A stretch of 64,000 nucleotides of DNA, taken from assembly GCA_963556195.1 (NCBI GenBank), contig OY744520.1, positions 6,842,704-6,906,703 of the forward strand, written 5' to 3'. Below, in pieces: positions 22,513-33,680 of this stretch. Source of the stretch: Sepiola atlantica (Eukaryota > Mollusca > Cephalopoda > Sepiida > Sepiolidae). How positions within the stretch are numbered: the stretch's first letter is position 1; the number at the start of each line of letters is the position of its first letter. The notes under the pieces are model-generated. The model saw only the letters and a program-made list of their open reading frames with translations. It was not told the DNA's origin and ran no database searches. The position numbers and the translations under genes are program-made.

Positions 22513-22550
<38 letters not shown>
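22513..22550. repeat. (TA)n
   Basis: About 38 bases of TA dinucleotide. Confidence 0.97.
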
Positions 22551-22553
<3 letters not shown>

Positions 22554-22599
22554 ATGTATTATGTATTATATTAGTTTCTGTAGATGTTAATCCGTTGAA

Positions 22600-22645
22600 A
22601 CTTCAGTGTTTATAAAAAGTGCTCAATAACAAGTAGAGCTGTTCT
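22600..22645 (+). repeat. Dispersed repeat end with GTGCTCAAT word, copy 1
   Basis: GTTTATAAAAAGTGCTCAAT and AGAGCT recur as GTTTATAAAGAGTGCTCAAT and AGAGCT at 60818-60851. The complement (ATTGAGCACT) also bounds the retroelement at 20.96-22.28 kb. It seems to be one end of a mobile family. Confidence 0.55.
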
Positions 22646-22864
22646 TTAGTCCTATATCCAAAAAGACATACCTAATAGGAAGGTTTTCCAAATTCATTTC
22701 ATTTCCTCGTTTTTGGGGTTTTTTTTGGTCTGAAGTGGTTGACACTCTGTAAAGAGTACAACTGAAACATGTATGCACATATGTAACCAATAATGTTTGT
22801 ATAAATAAAAATGTATACTGTATGTATTCAATCTGTTTATCTACTTGGGTTTTTAGAGAGAGGA

Positions 22865-22865
<1 letters not shown>

Positions 22866-22895
<30 letters not shown>

Positions 22896-22970
22896 CGAGA
22901 GAGAGAAAGAGAGAAATATACAAAGAAAGAGAGAGAGAGACAAAGACAGAGACAGAGACAGCGGCAAGGA
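22866..22970. repeat. (TA)n followed by GA-rich tract
   Basis: TA dinucleotide at 22866-22896, then a GAGA/CAGA-rich stretch to about 22970. Open frames in either direction here are artefacts. Confidence 0.9.
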
Positions 22971-23295
22971 GAGTCTTTGCCTTTATTTATGTACGCATGT
23001 ATATAATAAATATATATGATAAAAAGAAAGCAAGCTGTGACGTCGTATAGAAATCCCACGTAGTAAACTAAAAATAAAATGGCGTCATTAAATGATCCGG
23101 CTTCCGACAGCCCCCCCCCCCCTGATTAACTGGTTAACGAGAATGGTTACTTAATTAAGTGTCGGCAGACGACCTTTTATACGCTGTGGTAAATGATGAC
23201 AAATTACAAGTAGCGCTTACTTTGAAGGACAAACTGACAAGGTGCCATTAACGGACGCACAAACATAGGCAAATAAGGCGATAACTATGGAAAGA

Positions 23296-23313
23296 TTTAC
23301 ACACACGTGCACG

Positions 23314-23396
<83 letters not shown>
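23296..23396. repeat. (CA)n/(TA)n
   Basis: A short CA-rich run (about 23296-23321) followed by TA dinucleotide (23322-23396). Confidence 0.97.
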
Positions 23397-23402
<6 letters not shown>

Positions 23403-23419
23403 GTGACCTGTTGAGTCAA

Positions 23420-23535
23420 ACATTGAGTTCGAGTTAGATTGAAAAAAGAAAGAAGTAAACGGCAATGAACCAACCTCACTTCCAAAGAAGAAGGTAATGC
23501 CTGGAAGGATGGCATCCTCGAACCGAATCATAACT
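23420..23535 (-). repeat. U2-SINE-like body, partial copy
   Basis: The minus strand contains CCTTCCAGGCATTACCTTC and GAAGTGAGGTTGGTTCATTG, parallel to CCAGGCTTCGCCTCCCCTC and the following GAGTAAGTTTATTG of the copy at 59.8-60.1 kb. The U2 head and the tail are missing. Confidence 0.5.
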
Positions 23536-23654
23536 AACTCAGATAAAAGGATCGGGAACTTTTCAAACTTAGTCGGAAGGTGCCAACGATTCCTCAGGTA
23601 GTTTGAAAAGAAGAACCGAAAAGAAGCCCTTTATTTAGGAGCAAGATGTGACAC

Positions 23655-23870
23655 AAAGTCAGTTTAATGTGAGGAAAACCAGCTCCCTCGAGGGCGCACT
23701 CTGGAAGAGTACAAAAATAGCCGTGAATTGCCCTGTCGGTATTCTCCAGTAGGGGCGCCTCAAACAACAGACAATTAACAAACCCCTCTCTAAAGGAAGA
23801 GATAATGCCTGGAAAGGTCCAAATGGAACCATACTTAATTTTGAAAAAGATCTACCAAGACACAAGACAG
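23655..23870 (-). repeat. U2-SINE-like body and 3' part
   Basis: The minus strand reads CCAGGCATTATCTCTTCC, then GAGGCGCCCCTACTGGAGAA, TACCGACAGGGC, ATTTTTGTACTC and TTTGTGTCACATCTTGCTCC. The same blocks in the same order occur at 46.80-47.04 and 59.79-60.03 kb. No U2 head is visible here. Confidence 0.6.
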
Positions 23871-23880
23871 CCTCTGGGTT

Positions 23881-23913
23881 GCCACTCTCTCTTTGTCCCT
23901 CTCTCTTTCTCTT

Positions 23914-23951
<38 letters not shown>

Positions 23952-23960
23952 ACTCTTTCT
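23881..23960. repeat. (TC)n microsatellite
   Basis: CT dinucleotide with TTTC interruptions. Confidence 0.93.
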
Positions 23961-25560
23961 CAGATTATCGGTTAAATAGTATTAATACTGATGATATTGT
24001 AGCTAGAATGGTAATGTAGACGACACGCCTGAAAGAATTGTATGGGGTTGAATCTTTTTCTCATCAGGATCTGATTTTATTTTTCAAGCATCAGCTTAAA
24101 GTTAAAATTAGATATGATAGAAAAATCAATGAAAGGTGATTACAAGTTGTAAGTTTTGCGTAGGAAAGGGAGTTAGCTAGTTAATTAGTGAGCTTCCACT
24201 TTTAATTTTACTCTGGACCTTCCCAAATTTTATTTATCTCGGAAAAAAACACTATCAACTCCCAAATTCCACCAGTATTTCTTTTTGTTCCCACTTAAAT
24301 CCCACTCCTACTTAGAGACTTGTTCTCAGTTTTAACCAAACCGAAAAACAGTAGGTCTACTCCTCGAAAAGGTTGGGGTCTAACCTAATGTAACTTGCTC
24401 CTAATTTCATTTGGTTTATTTGTTTTTCTTTTTTGTGGGGATTAATTTTGTTGTCCTAGTCCCCATCATGTCTTCGCCAATTGTAAATATGTTTTTAAAT
24501 AAAATAATTTGAAACCATTGGGAATATTTTAGGTAAGGTAGTCCATAGAGTAAATGTGGTATTTTGGTTACTGCTGAAGTGATGAAAATTGGTGAAAGAA
24601 TAAAAGGAACATTGCTTGGACGAATCAGTCAGAATGTATCAAGTTAAGAGTAAGATAGTAAATGACCCCCTCCCCTACTTCGTGAGGGTCTTGTGGCTAA
24701 TTTGTTAAAATTGTACATATTTCACTTTTTATGAAAAAATTAATTTAACATTGTTTTTTAAACTCTCTCATAGAATATGAAAAAATATTTATTTTTAAAT
24801 AAACAAAACTAAAATAGTTGAGAGACACTAAAAATCTTCCATTTGTCATCGATCTAATTTTTTGAAAATTCACAGGATTTACAAAGCAGTTCCAGGTTCT
24901 CCGTAGAAAATGGTTAATACATTCTAGGAAGACTTTAGAATGCGCATTTATCATCTAAATTAGTTGTTATTAATCATTAAAGCATCTAAAAATATATCTT
25001 ATACTGTCCATACATATTGTTGAAAGGAAGTAAGAATGCTGATGTCATTTGACGAGTGTGGAGTTTTTCAGCGACAGAACTTCGCTACGTCGACGTGACG
25101 TTTTGACAACGTTGGAATTTGGGCGCCGGGAAATAGTCGATTGCAGCGTTATACAACAATGTTGCCTGTACGCCAAATCAAAACACAAGAGGGTTACAAC
25201 ATTGCAAAAACGTTCCATGTTATCCGAGAATATTTTAGGTACTTCCAAGGACATCACGAAAATTTGGAGTGATAAACTATTTTAATTTTTATATATTATC
25301 GAAATGAGTTTATTTTAATTTTGAAAATTATTAGATTTTTTAAATCTGAAAATAAAGAAAAACAATTTCTCAAATAAAGATATATTTTTTTGCTTTCATA
25401 TTCGTCTTACGTTGATTTTTTTTACTTTGCATTTATTTATTTAATGTAAAATGTAAATTTAAAAAATTATAACGATTTTCTATTTCTGATTACTTACATA
25501 TATCTTTATTTTGTCTACATTTGAGGGAAGATGAATTTTCGTTTTTATTTACATTTTAAG
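23961..25560. other. No recognised feature
   Basis: AT-rich. Overlapping opposite-strand open frames at 25045-25285 have no recognisable domain, and a short minus frame lies at 24745-24954. Confidence 0.5.
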
Positions 25561-25562
25561 AC

Positions 25563-26056
25563 TGGTTTCTTTATCTTGATTGTTGTTATCACAATGTGTC
25601 AGCCATTCTTCCCTCCGGCCTTCTTTAGGTGTTTCGCCATTAAATATTGAACTTAACTCTGTATTCTCTAGGTCTTCTGCTATTCTTTCAGTAAATTGTT
25701 AAATCGTCTAGCTGCCTTTGCTAAGAATTGAACTCAGAACATCAAAATAAGTTGTACACTTTAATCAATATCCTCGACGTATTAGCCATATGTCTCTAAT
25801 AAAAGAGGTCGAAGTGTACTTCATCTCACAACCTCACCGGAGAGAAGGTTTTAGGTGTTTTAAAAAAAACGGTTCACTACTTTCGTTTCCGGAAATATGA
25901 ATAAACCTGTGAACCGTACAAAAGTTGTTGTTCTATGTTTATTGGATTCAAAAATTGTTCCAGAGTTTGACACAAGGCACCTGAAAACCGGTGGGAAAAA
26001 CGACTAAAGCGTTGTGATACCAACAACAAAGACGGGGAAATCAATCCGAAAATTGT
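25563..26056. repeat. Pair of PLE terminal-repeat-like fragments in opposite orientation
   Basis: The minus strand of 25563-25640 reads CCTAAAGAAGGCCGGAGG, AATGGCTGA and CATTGTGATAACAACAATC. The plus strand near 25998-26040 reads AAAACGACTAAAGCGTTGTG then ATACCAACAACAAAGAC. Both resemble the GAAGGYC...CGGCCGAAACGTTGTGA blocks at 17.65 and 29.59 kb. The DNA between them is unassigned. Confidence 0.4.
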
Positions 26057-28505
26057 GAATAATATCTTTAAGAACAATTTACTTAGATAAATGTAAGACT
26101 TCGAACTATTTGCACTCTCACCATGAATTCATATCTAAACTCATGTAAGCATAAATAATATTCTTATTTTATAAATATCTGTAGTAAATAGCATTATTTA
26201 AAAAATAATGTCAGCTTCAACACATGAAATATATTCGTAGCAACAAAAAAAAGACTTATATTTCAATGCATGTTTTCGATAATTTGACTTTTCGTTTTTT
26301 AGCGTTCTTTTATTGTGGCGTATTTTTCGGGGATTTATTTTTTTAGAAATTAAAAAATTTGGGATAAGAACGAAGAAATTCTGATAGAGTCTTGTTAAGC
26401 AAAGTAACGGAGGTCTAAAAGTGACTTCCCATCTGTGGAAGATATTATCACGGGGCTACTTCCCTGCAGCCTGCAACAGGGTCGTCTTCAAGTCTAATGT
26501 CAACAAATACTTAAAATAAACCTTTCTCACGTTGTTAATTTCATTCATCAATCCTATCATAATTCTCCTCATCATTCAACTGACAATTGATCCATCTCAT
26601 TAACTCTTATCCTTGAATGGCTTTTGGCCTTGATAGGTTGTGACTCATTAGTGACATAATGACGTTTTATTAAAAAACTGTACTCATTATAAAAGTGATT
26701 ACTTTATTAATAGATACTGAGGATCATTGAGCATCACAATTAATATTCTTTTCTTTTTTTTAAACCTAACCCTAACCCGGCATTACAATTAGGCCAAATT
26801 CAGTGCAATTCTACCTATTGCACTTGAACTTATGAATGTTTATTATGCAATTCTAACACCAGTTGTTACCAGTGACTTTTCGCTGATAAAGTATGTGGTT
26901 TTCCATGGAGTCGAAGTGACAACAATTTTACTTAGATTTCAGTAAATCTGCTTCTTTTTTTCATGCTTTTACATCAAATAATTCCCTGACCGTCGGCAAT
27001 CTTTTAAAATTACTCACTTTTATTCAGTTTAGGAGTACCTAGGATATTTAAATACAGTTTTTTTTTCTGCAAATGTAATCATAATTGACTAACTCACTCA
27101 ACTGCAAATTTATCTAAAACGTTGAAAGAATACACGAAGTTGAAATTCTGAAAGTGCCTGCTGCCAATAGAAGCTTTCAAAACTCTGATTCTGAGTGATG
27201 TGATTTGTTGCATAGTTTACGATTGTCAAGCGAGAGTTGACTCTATGCTTTGACTTGAATATCGTCTGATAATGACGATGATCGCGCTCCCGTCATCTAG
27301 TAGTTGTTTGTATTCTTCCGGCCAGCAATCTTGAATTAGAACGCACACGTGTCGACCTGTAACAAAAGATTATCAAGAGACAACGACACCTTTTGTACGG
27401 TCCACAAGTTTATTTAGAAAAGAAAGTAGTGGACTGTAGTTGTTAAAATATCACAATTTCCTCATTTCCCTCGATTGGTCTTTCGACCTGCGATAGCAAA
27501 ATCCACAAGAAAGATAGAGAGACAGAGAGACAGAGAGACAGAGAGAAAGAGAAAGAGAGAGGAAGCGGAAGCAAACTTACTCTTCTTTTGATTATGATGT
27601 CATTTTTTATGACTCAGTCGCTTACAGTGGGCGGAGGAAGGATGGGAAGCTCGCCCGCTTCAATTGTAGTAGAATTCGTAACGAACAGGATCCTCACAGT
27701 CGGTGCGGGATAGAGAAAAGGAACGGCCGACCGCCCCCATTATACGACATATTAAGTAAACTTAATCAAGGTGAACGTCTTACGTATTTACACCGGGTTT
27801 GGTGTTATTTACTTAGCATGAGCCACTGTGTGCAACTTGTTTACCCATGAGACATAGTTCTGCGAGAGAGGGCAGAGCTAGTCATTTTTTCTGCATCGCA
27901 CAAGGAAAAGTTCAGTGAAATAAATCAATAGAAGTCTTAGTGAGCCGATTTTCTTTACAATACAAATAAGTTTGGGTAAATAAAAACACGAAATTAACTA
28001 AATATAATAAAGACGAACAGCTTCTTTACTATCAAATAAAGGCATAACTAACTGAACTTCAAATGTTCTTAAGAAGTTGAAATGCGCGATGGTGATCGTA
28101 ATTTTTTTATACTCATTCACAACAAAACATAAAAATCTATCAAGAAAATGGTTGACTCTTTTCGTAAACAGCGCGCGATCCTCCTTATATACATTTTCAG
28201 GATGATCCTAAAGTCTTGTTAATGAGTGTCCTGAGAGTGTTTTACCCCTACTAGAAAAAGTGGTCTGAAAATCTTGTTAGGACTACGCAAACGAGTGGTT
28301 CGAAAAGTAAGAAAAATAGAAGAACAATTACCAAAGAAGCAAGACTTCGTGAAATATCAGACAGCTCATTGTGTCACATCATTTTGTGGCACGATAATGA
28401 TGTGTTCTCGATGTGTTCTCGATGTCAATAACATTAAATAAATTGAATCTATTACATCTTCTTTTCTATTACATGAATGTGTTGTTCTAATGTTCTAATA
28501 TTCTT
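26057..28505. other. Mostly unassigned, with a LINE-end peptide remnant and a GA tract
   Basis: At 26420-26520 the plus strand encodes LWKILSRGYFPAA and VFKSNVNKYLK, matching 4078-4162. A GACAGAGA-type tract lies at 27511-27561. The direct duplication GATGTGTTCTC occurs at 28400-28425. No gene is recognised. Confidence 0.45.
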
Positions 28506-28512
28506 AATGTGT

Positions 28513-28848
28513 CTAGTTGTTTCGGTGGAGGGTTTCTCTTAAACTATCCATTTCCTCTTGATATGTATCGTTGTTACTACATATTGTCTTTGCTCGATGT
28601 TGTAGGCACCGGACAATTCCTTTCTTTACATTATATGGATGGTGGGAGTTGAAATTTAGATATTTTCCAGTGAAAGTAGGCTTTCGATACACAGATGACC
28701 TAAACCCCTGGTCAGTGCGAGTTATCAGCACATCTAGGAAGGATAATTTGTTGTTATGTTCTTTTTCCATCGTGCACTGTATAGATATGCGGAAACAATT
28801 ATCCAGAGAGCATGACTTCAGCTCTAACAAATCTAGACGCAACACCAA
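28513..28848 (-). pseudogene. PLE reverse transcriptase, C-terminal segment (inverted)
   Basis: The open minus frame contains TMEKEHNNKLSFLDVLITRT, then SVYRKPTFTGKYLNFNSHHP, YNVKKGIVRCLQHRA and EEMDSLRETLHRNN. SFLDVL and the VYRKPTFT...N..S.HP block are signatures of Penelope-type RTs just after the catalytic motifs. The catalytic YxDD region lies further upstream in the protein and is absent. Similarity begins only near 28800; the first residues of the frame are not PLE-like. Residues after HRNN are replaced by flanking DNA. Confidence 0.85.
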
Positions 28849-29363
28849 AGGACACCACCCGAGAACTCACCACAGTTTGTATACCACATATGAGGGGCTT
28901 GTCGGAAATAAACCCAAAGAATACGTAATCCATATGAAATCAGGATAGTATTCAAGAGTGACTCAACTCCCCGAAAGCGTCTTGTGAGAGTCAAACCCCC
29001 TACGGAAAAAGTCATGACTGTGTGTATGCGATTCCATGTAAGTGTGGAAAAGTATACAAAGGTGAGACATGTCGTCCACTAAAGGTAAGGCTAGATGAAC
29101 ACCGGAAAGCCGTAATATGTGGAGAAATCGAAAAGTCGGGTATGGCTGACCACATATGGAAGGAAAAGGAAAACCATCTACTCTTATGGGATGAAGTAAA
29201 AATTATAGATAGAGAAGAACGGTGAAGAGTAAGACGACTCAAAGAAGCAGCACATATGTTAGGCGACAATGACTTACTAAAAAGACCTTGTATAGAATTT
29301 AATACAATATGGAATCCTATAATTATAAATAATAGAAAAGTAGTGATCTATAGTGATAAGTAG
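28832..29363 (+). pseudogene. PLE GIY-YIG endonuclease domain and C-terminus
   Basis: Upstream, TPKDTTREL and CIPHMRGLSE are remnants of the linker, with stops and a shift. The open part (29022-29225) reads VYAIPCKCGKVYKGETCRPL, KVRLDEHRKAV, KSGMADHIWKE and LLLWDEVKIIDREER. The Y-x-I-P and K-V-Y-K-G-E-T pair forms the GIY-YIG core; R in RPLKVRL-x-EH and the preceding cysteines (C-x-C and C) are typical of PLE endonucleases. A TGA at 29223-29225 replaces a tryptophan codon, after which the frame continues RVRRLKEAAHMLGDNDLLKR to VVIYSDK and a stop at 29361-29363. Confidence 0.88.
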
Positions 29364-29425
29364 TTAGATAAAAAACAAGAATAGGCTTAAGGCTCCCAAA
29401 ATCCATACTAGAATTGTCTGCAAGA

Positions 29426-29500
29426 ACCCGTGGCGCAGTGGATATAGTACTAAGTATAATTCAATTCTAAGTGACAGTCATCTGAAGGTTCAATCGTCAG
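29426..29500 (+). ncRNA. tRNA-like segment in the PLE 3' region, copy 2
   Basis: TGGCGCAGTGG (29431-29441) fits the RNA polymerase III A box and GGTTCAATC (29487-29495) is close to the B box, with tRNA-like spacing. The same segment follows the PLE stop in the 6.57-kb copy, so it belongs to the element or to a SINE fused to it. Confidence 0.5.
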
Positions 29501-29640
29501 TGCGTGCGATACTAAGAATTGCGAATTATTGAAGACTTCTTCCCGTGGATTTAATAAAGGGTTCCGTCCAGATTCCCGAGTACACATTAAGAAGGTCGGA
29601 GGTTATATCGGCCGAAGCTATCAACCCTCATCTAAAAATT

Positions 29641-29928
29641 TCCGAGACAGACGGTGTTATTTAATATTAAGTTACCTTTTAATAATATGTCTAGTTTTTG
29701 TTATAAACATACAAACACGAGGTCGTTAACTAGTAAAAGGTTAGTTTAAATCGGTAAATAATAAGCCATTCTACTATAATTCACCAAAACGTCCATATCT
29801 ATATTCTATGCTAAAGTTATTTAGTGATTGGCGCACAAGTTGTGGAGTAGTTGTTACCAAATTCGTCTATTATTTTTTATGGCGATCAAAATGAGTTTGA
29901 TGTTTGATCTTTACCGGATGCATCAGAC
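29641..29928. other. No recognised feature
   Basis: AT-rich DNA without a recognisable repeat or open frame of note. Confidence 0.5.
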
Positions 29929-29929
29929 T

Positions 29930-30125
29930 TAGTTTGGTCTTGGGTATGACCTTAAAAGACATCCAGTGGTGAGACCTCCATTTAGGAGCTGTGGAGTTGC
30001 CCTTTTAGTTGCCATGACTCTCAGGTCCACTCTGGCCCGGAGTGGTAGTACATGTAAGGGCCAAATAGAACCCACTGGCGCTACCAAATCAGGCTGTTTT
30101 AAGTTATTGACTTCCTGGCTCAAAA
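29930..30125 (-). repeat. Dispersed repeat fragment of unknown class
   Basis: The minus strand encodes LVAPVGSIWPLHVLPLRARV then DLRVMATKRATPQLLNGG. I recognise this kind of translated string from many predicted arthropod and mollusc proteins, where it is taken to be repeat-derived. The class of mobile element is unknown to me. A pyrimidine-rich stretch (30210-30265) follows on the plus strand. Confidence 0.35.
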
Positions 30126-30465
30126 TGCACCAAACATTGATGTTTTATTGTTTTTTCCTTTGCAAAACTCAATCATGTTCTGCAAAATCCAAAACAAAAA
30201 ATAACAATTTCCCTCCCTCCCCTCTTTTTCCCTCTCCCCTGTTTCCCCCCCCCTCTCTTTCACTTAACCAAACACCATGAATAAATACTTAAACATATAA
30301 AGAACTTGAAGTATAAAAATTTTCACCAAAATGACCGGATTCGGCATTAAATAACCCAAAAAGGGTTGATATGCCGTAAAACAAAACAACCAAACTAAAC
30401 AACCATCAGACTTAGTTTAACTAATAAGTACATATGGTGCGTCCATTAAATCTACGCGTTTAGCA

Positions 30466-30650
30466 ACGAAAATGCTGTTTAAAACCTAAGCATGACAGAC
30501 CAACGGAGATGCTGTTTCAAACTTAAGCATGACAGACCAATGAAAATGATATATCAAACTCAAGTGTGACAGACTAATCAAAATGCTTTTTGAAACTCTA
30601 GCATGACAGACTAACAAAAATGCTATTTGTCTGTATGATCACGCAGGATC
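30466..30650. repeat. 37-bp minisatellite, 4 full copies plus a partial
   Basis: The unit is about ATGCTGTTTCAAACTTAAGC followed by ATGACAGACCAACGAAA. Starts at 30472 and 30509 set the 37-base period. Copies diverge progressively to the right. Confidence 0.85.
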
Positions 30651-30995
30651 GAGTCAATCGACTATCCGAAAATCTGGGCTAAATATGTCACGTGAACCAT
30701 TAGATTTTTTGGTGGAGATCCGGTTTGTATGTCTGCTTTTACGGCATATCAACATCTTATTGTTTAATACTAAAACAGAACACTTATTGTACACGATTCA
30801 TCGAATACGGTTACTAAATCACGTTGTTAGGGTTAGGGTTACCCGTTGCTTGCGTTATTTCCCCTAGAGTATTAGTGTGTTAATCACCAAAATTCGCCCG
30901 AACGTTTGTGTTGAACTCCGTATAAACGAGTTTGGATCCGGGAAAAAGTTTTAATCGAGGAATTTCTACTTTTTAACATCATACGACATTTTAAA

Positions 30996-31135
30996 AGGGG
31001 TGGCAGTTCTGAAGTGGATACCGACGTGGACTCACGACCTGGGTGTGCCAAGTTCGAATCCTATCGGTTCCGTATCACCACTTGGATATTGACAACTTTC
31101 ATGCGCTCCTTTCTGTAAGTACCTGATTCAAAAAT
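30996..31135 (+). mobile_element. tRNA-derived SINE, family B
   Basis: GGGGTGGCAGTTCTGAAGTGG begins the A-box region as a diverged match, and AGTTCGAATCC at 31051-31061 is a perfect B box. The body continues GGTTCCGTATCACCACTTGG and ends GTAAGTACCTGATT. The copy at 38.2-38.4 kb on the other strand shares body and tail. Confidence 0.7.
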
Positions 31136-32934
31136 AAAACAACTGAGGGAACCAGTGCCAACAACAGAATCGATCCAGTCAGAAAGTTATATCATGCTGA
31201 TTCATACAAATTTTTGTTTTAAAGATATTTACTCATTTCTCAAGGAATCTAAAACGAACTCCTGGTATATTCAGGGTGGTAGTATCCATGTTGAGCTTTG
31301 GCATACGCATGCGCTGTATTGAGTGTCATTCGAATTCGTTGTTTCTTAAAATCGTATTTAGTTTGTGAGAGAATCCATTACCCTGTATAACTTTTTATGA
31401 ACTAAGTTTACTTTGCGTACACCACAGAGATGAATGTTGTCTGACTGCGATGATAAAAAAGAACTCTTCAATCTCCCTTTTTACATTTCAGACATGAATT
31501 ACTTCCCTTTGTTCATTTTCTTATAGGCAGGCATTTTATACCAGTGACTCGATTCTCCGTGTAGATCTGAACAGAATAAAGCTTCTTCAAGTATACTCGA
31601 TTAAAACTTCTATTAAATGCATTACAATGTATTCTATTAACCCAGAACAACTGGATTTAGATCAAACTAAAGTCGAGGCCGCTGGAAAAGACATTTCCAT
31701 ACTTTTCTGTTTTCAATTTGAGCAGAGGTATCAAGTAGACGCACTCAATCAGAGATACTCATTTGAGAGTTCATGGAACATTCATCTCCAGACGAACTTT
31801 GGAATTTCCTGGTTGGCAGGAATGTGGTAATAACGAATGAACTCTTCAATCTCCCTTTTTACTGATCGGGAATGTTCGTTTTCTTATAGGCAGCCATTTT
31901 CTCGCAGCGATTCGATCCCTGTGTTAATCTTACTAAAAAAAGATTCTTCAAACATACTTGACTTCTACTCCAATCAGTACATTGACCCAGTTTCTTCATT
32001 TTTCGACTTGTTTCTTTTGGGCTTCATTTCAAGTAGAAACCGTGAGTATCTCCGTTTTTTTCTTCGATCTTTATCTATTTCGTTCATAAGTACACTAATT
32101 TTGCTCTATTTTTAATGTCGGTTCAATTTTAGCTCACCGAATTTTTAGTTGACGAAACATGTTTATCTAAACGTCCAAGATAAAAAAAAAAAGGCGATAG
32201 CTAAATGATTTTCTTGAAAAGAAAAGCCATTTTATAATAAAAATGATTAACTCTTTGGTACTTGGAAGGAATAGGCCCCCAGAGAATTTCAGTACTTTGA
32301 CGGAGAATCCAGAGTTAGTCCCGGAAATAGCCGAAGCAGTTTACGATTTAAAATCCGCTACAAATGTTAAAAGGCAGACAACACAAAGAAAACTGTTAAC
32401 CCCTCAAGCAAAAAGAACCTCCCCCCCCTTCTTCTATTTCGGCTACACCACATTGTAATATATCACCCCCCCCCCATTTGCAGTACCCCTTCTCCCACAA
32501 AAAAAGCACTGGGACTTTATTACTAAGTGCAGTTAGCAACATTCCCCCCTCCCAAAAAAAATAACAAAAAGATAATAAATAACAAAAAAATCAATCGGCT
32601 CCCGTTTTCCATTTGCAGTCCCCCCATCCACCTCCCCAGAAAAAAAATGGAAAAAGTTCTGTTGACGAAGCGGTCAGGTAACTGTCAAGACTCAAGAATC
32701 TCCATAAGTACTAAACTATTTTAATATCTATTCTATATGAGCACCGTTTTTTTTATTGTGTTTGGGGGGGGGGACTGAAAATGAAAAACAGGGGGCCTAT
32801 AAATTGGTTTGTTTTTAATTTATTCTTTCGTTTTTTTTTTTTTTAGCGGGGATCTGTTGTCACAGAGACTGAAAGTTTTGTTTTTTAAATTTTTAATGAT
32901 ATTTCACCCCAAACAAGACAGGACGCCACTGTAG
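31136..32934. other. Unassigned region with a diverged direct duplication
   Basis: Segments 31461-31605 and 31839-31975 share CTCTTCAATCTCCCTTTTTA, TTTTCTTATAGGCAG and CGATTC..T blocks in the same order, about 378 bases apart. Frames at 31627-31830 and 31837-32115 cross this area but I recognise no protein. A C-rich and A-rich homopolymer zone lies at 32415-32670. Confidence 0.5.
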
Positions 32935-33680
32935 ACGTAAGGGGCTACTGAGAATTAGGGAGTAGGTTTAAGGTGGCATTCTAAGTTGGAAGCTGTGCAG
33001 CGAGTTTTAAACCTCTGCATATCGATACTGTCGGGAAAACAGGGGCAGGGAGGGAGTTCCAGATGCCAGCAGCACGAGGAAAGAAGCTATTAAAGTAGAA
33101 GGCTCTCCGGCATCTAGGGACCTCCACAGTGAATGGATGGGATTTAGTTGATTGTCGAGTTCGTCTAGTGAATTTACGCCGAGGGGGCACCAGAGTAGCC
33201 AGTTCATCGGAGCATAATCCATTGAAGTATTTGTAAAACAAGCACAAGGATGCTACATTGAGACGATGGGACAGGGGCAGGAGCTTGGTGGATAGTGAGG
33301 GACCTATTAAGTTGGCGACTCTTTTTTTGGACCTTATCTAAGAGGGAGAGACTAGTGGATGATGCACCAGCCCAGATCTAGCAACAATACTCCATGCATG
33401 GGCGGATGGTGGCTTTGTAGCGATACAGGATAATGTCAGGTGTGAGAAGTTTACTAACACGGTAGAGGGAGCCCACCTTCTTTGCCGCAGCCTTGGCAAT
33501 GTCTTCAATGTATTTGCTCCAATTCATGTTACCTGCGAAGGTTAGGCCGAGGAGTTTGAATGATGAACTCTCAGGTAGGGTGTTATTTGCCATGACAATC
33601 GGTGGTTGGAGAGGTTTCTTGTAGTTATTGAATGAAAGGAGCTCTGTCTTTACTAGTAGGGTTCCAGTGCTTCTCTAAAA
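32935..33680 (-). mobile_element. Jockey-like LINE, 3' part of RT region
   Basis: The minus strand encodes the RT thumb and C-terminus: KTELLSFNNYKKPLQPPIVM, SFKLLGLTFAGNMNWSKYIE, KKVGSLYRVSKLLTPDIILY, ATIRPCMEYCC, a stop, then WAGASSTSLSLLDKVQK. A frameshift occurs at a seven-A run (complement of about 33324-33331), after which the frame reads NVASLCLFYKYFNGLCSDEL and ends FFPRAAGIWNSLPAPVFPTV at about 32981. The catalytic RT core is missing, so the copy is 5'-truncated near 33680. It belongs to the same broad clade as the relic at 1-2760. Confidence 0.82.

Larger units (their letters stand above)
28506..29640 (+). mobile_element. Penelope-like element with inverted 5' segment (copy 2)
   Basis: The left part (28513 to about 28800) encodes the RT C-terminal region on the minus strand. 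The right part (about 28830-29363) encodes the RT-to-endonuclease linker and GIY-YIG domain on the plus strand. In element order the inverted piece ends (LRETLHRNN) just before the forward piece begins (TPKDTTREL). This is the geometry expected from twin priming. The 3' region contains a tRNA-like segment (29426-29500) and, from about 29540, terminal-repeat-like sequence shared with 6.7 and 17.7 kb. Confidence 0.85.

Noticed and set aside
28571..28948. A 125-codon plus-strand frame
   Set aside because: It is the reverse shadow of the PLE RT segment and crosses the inversion junction.
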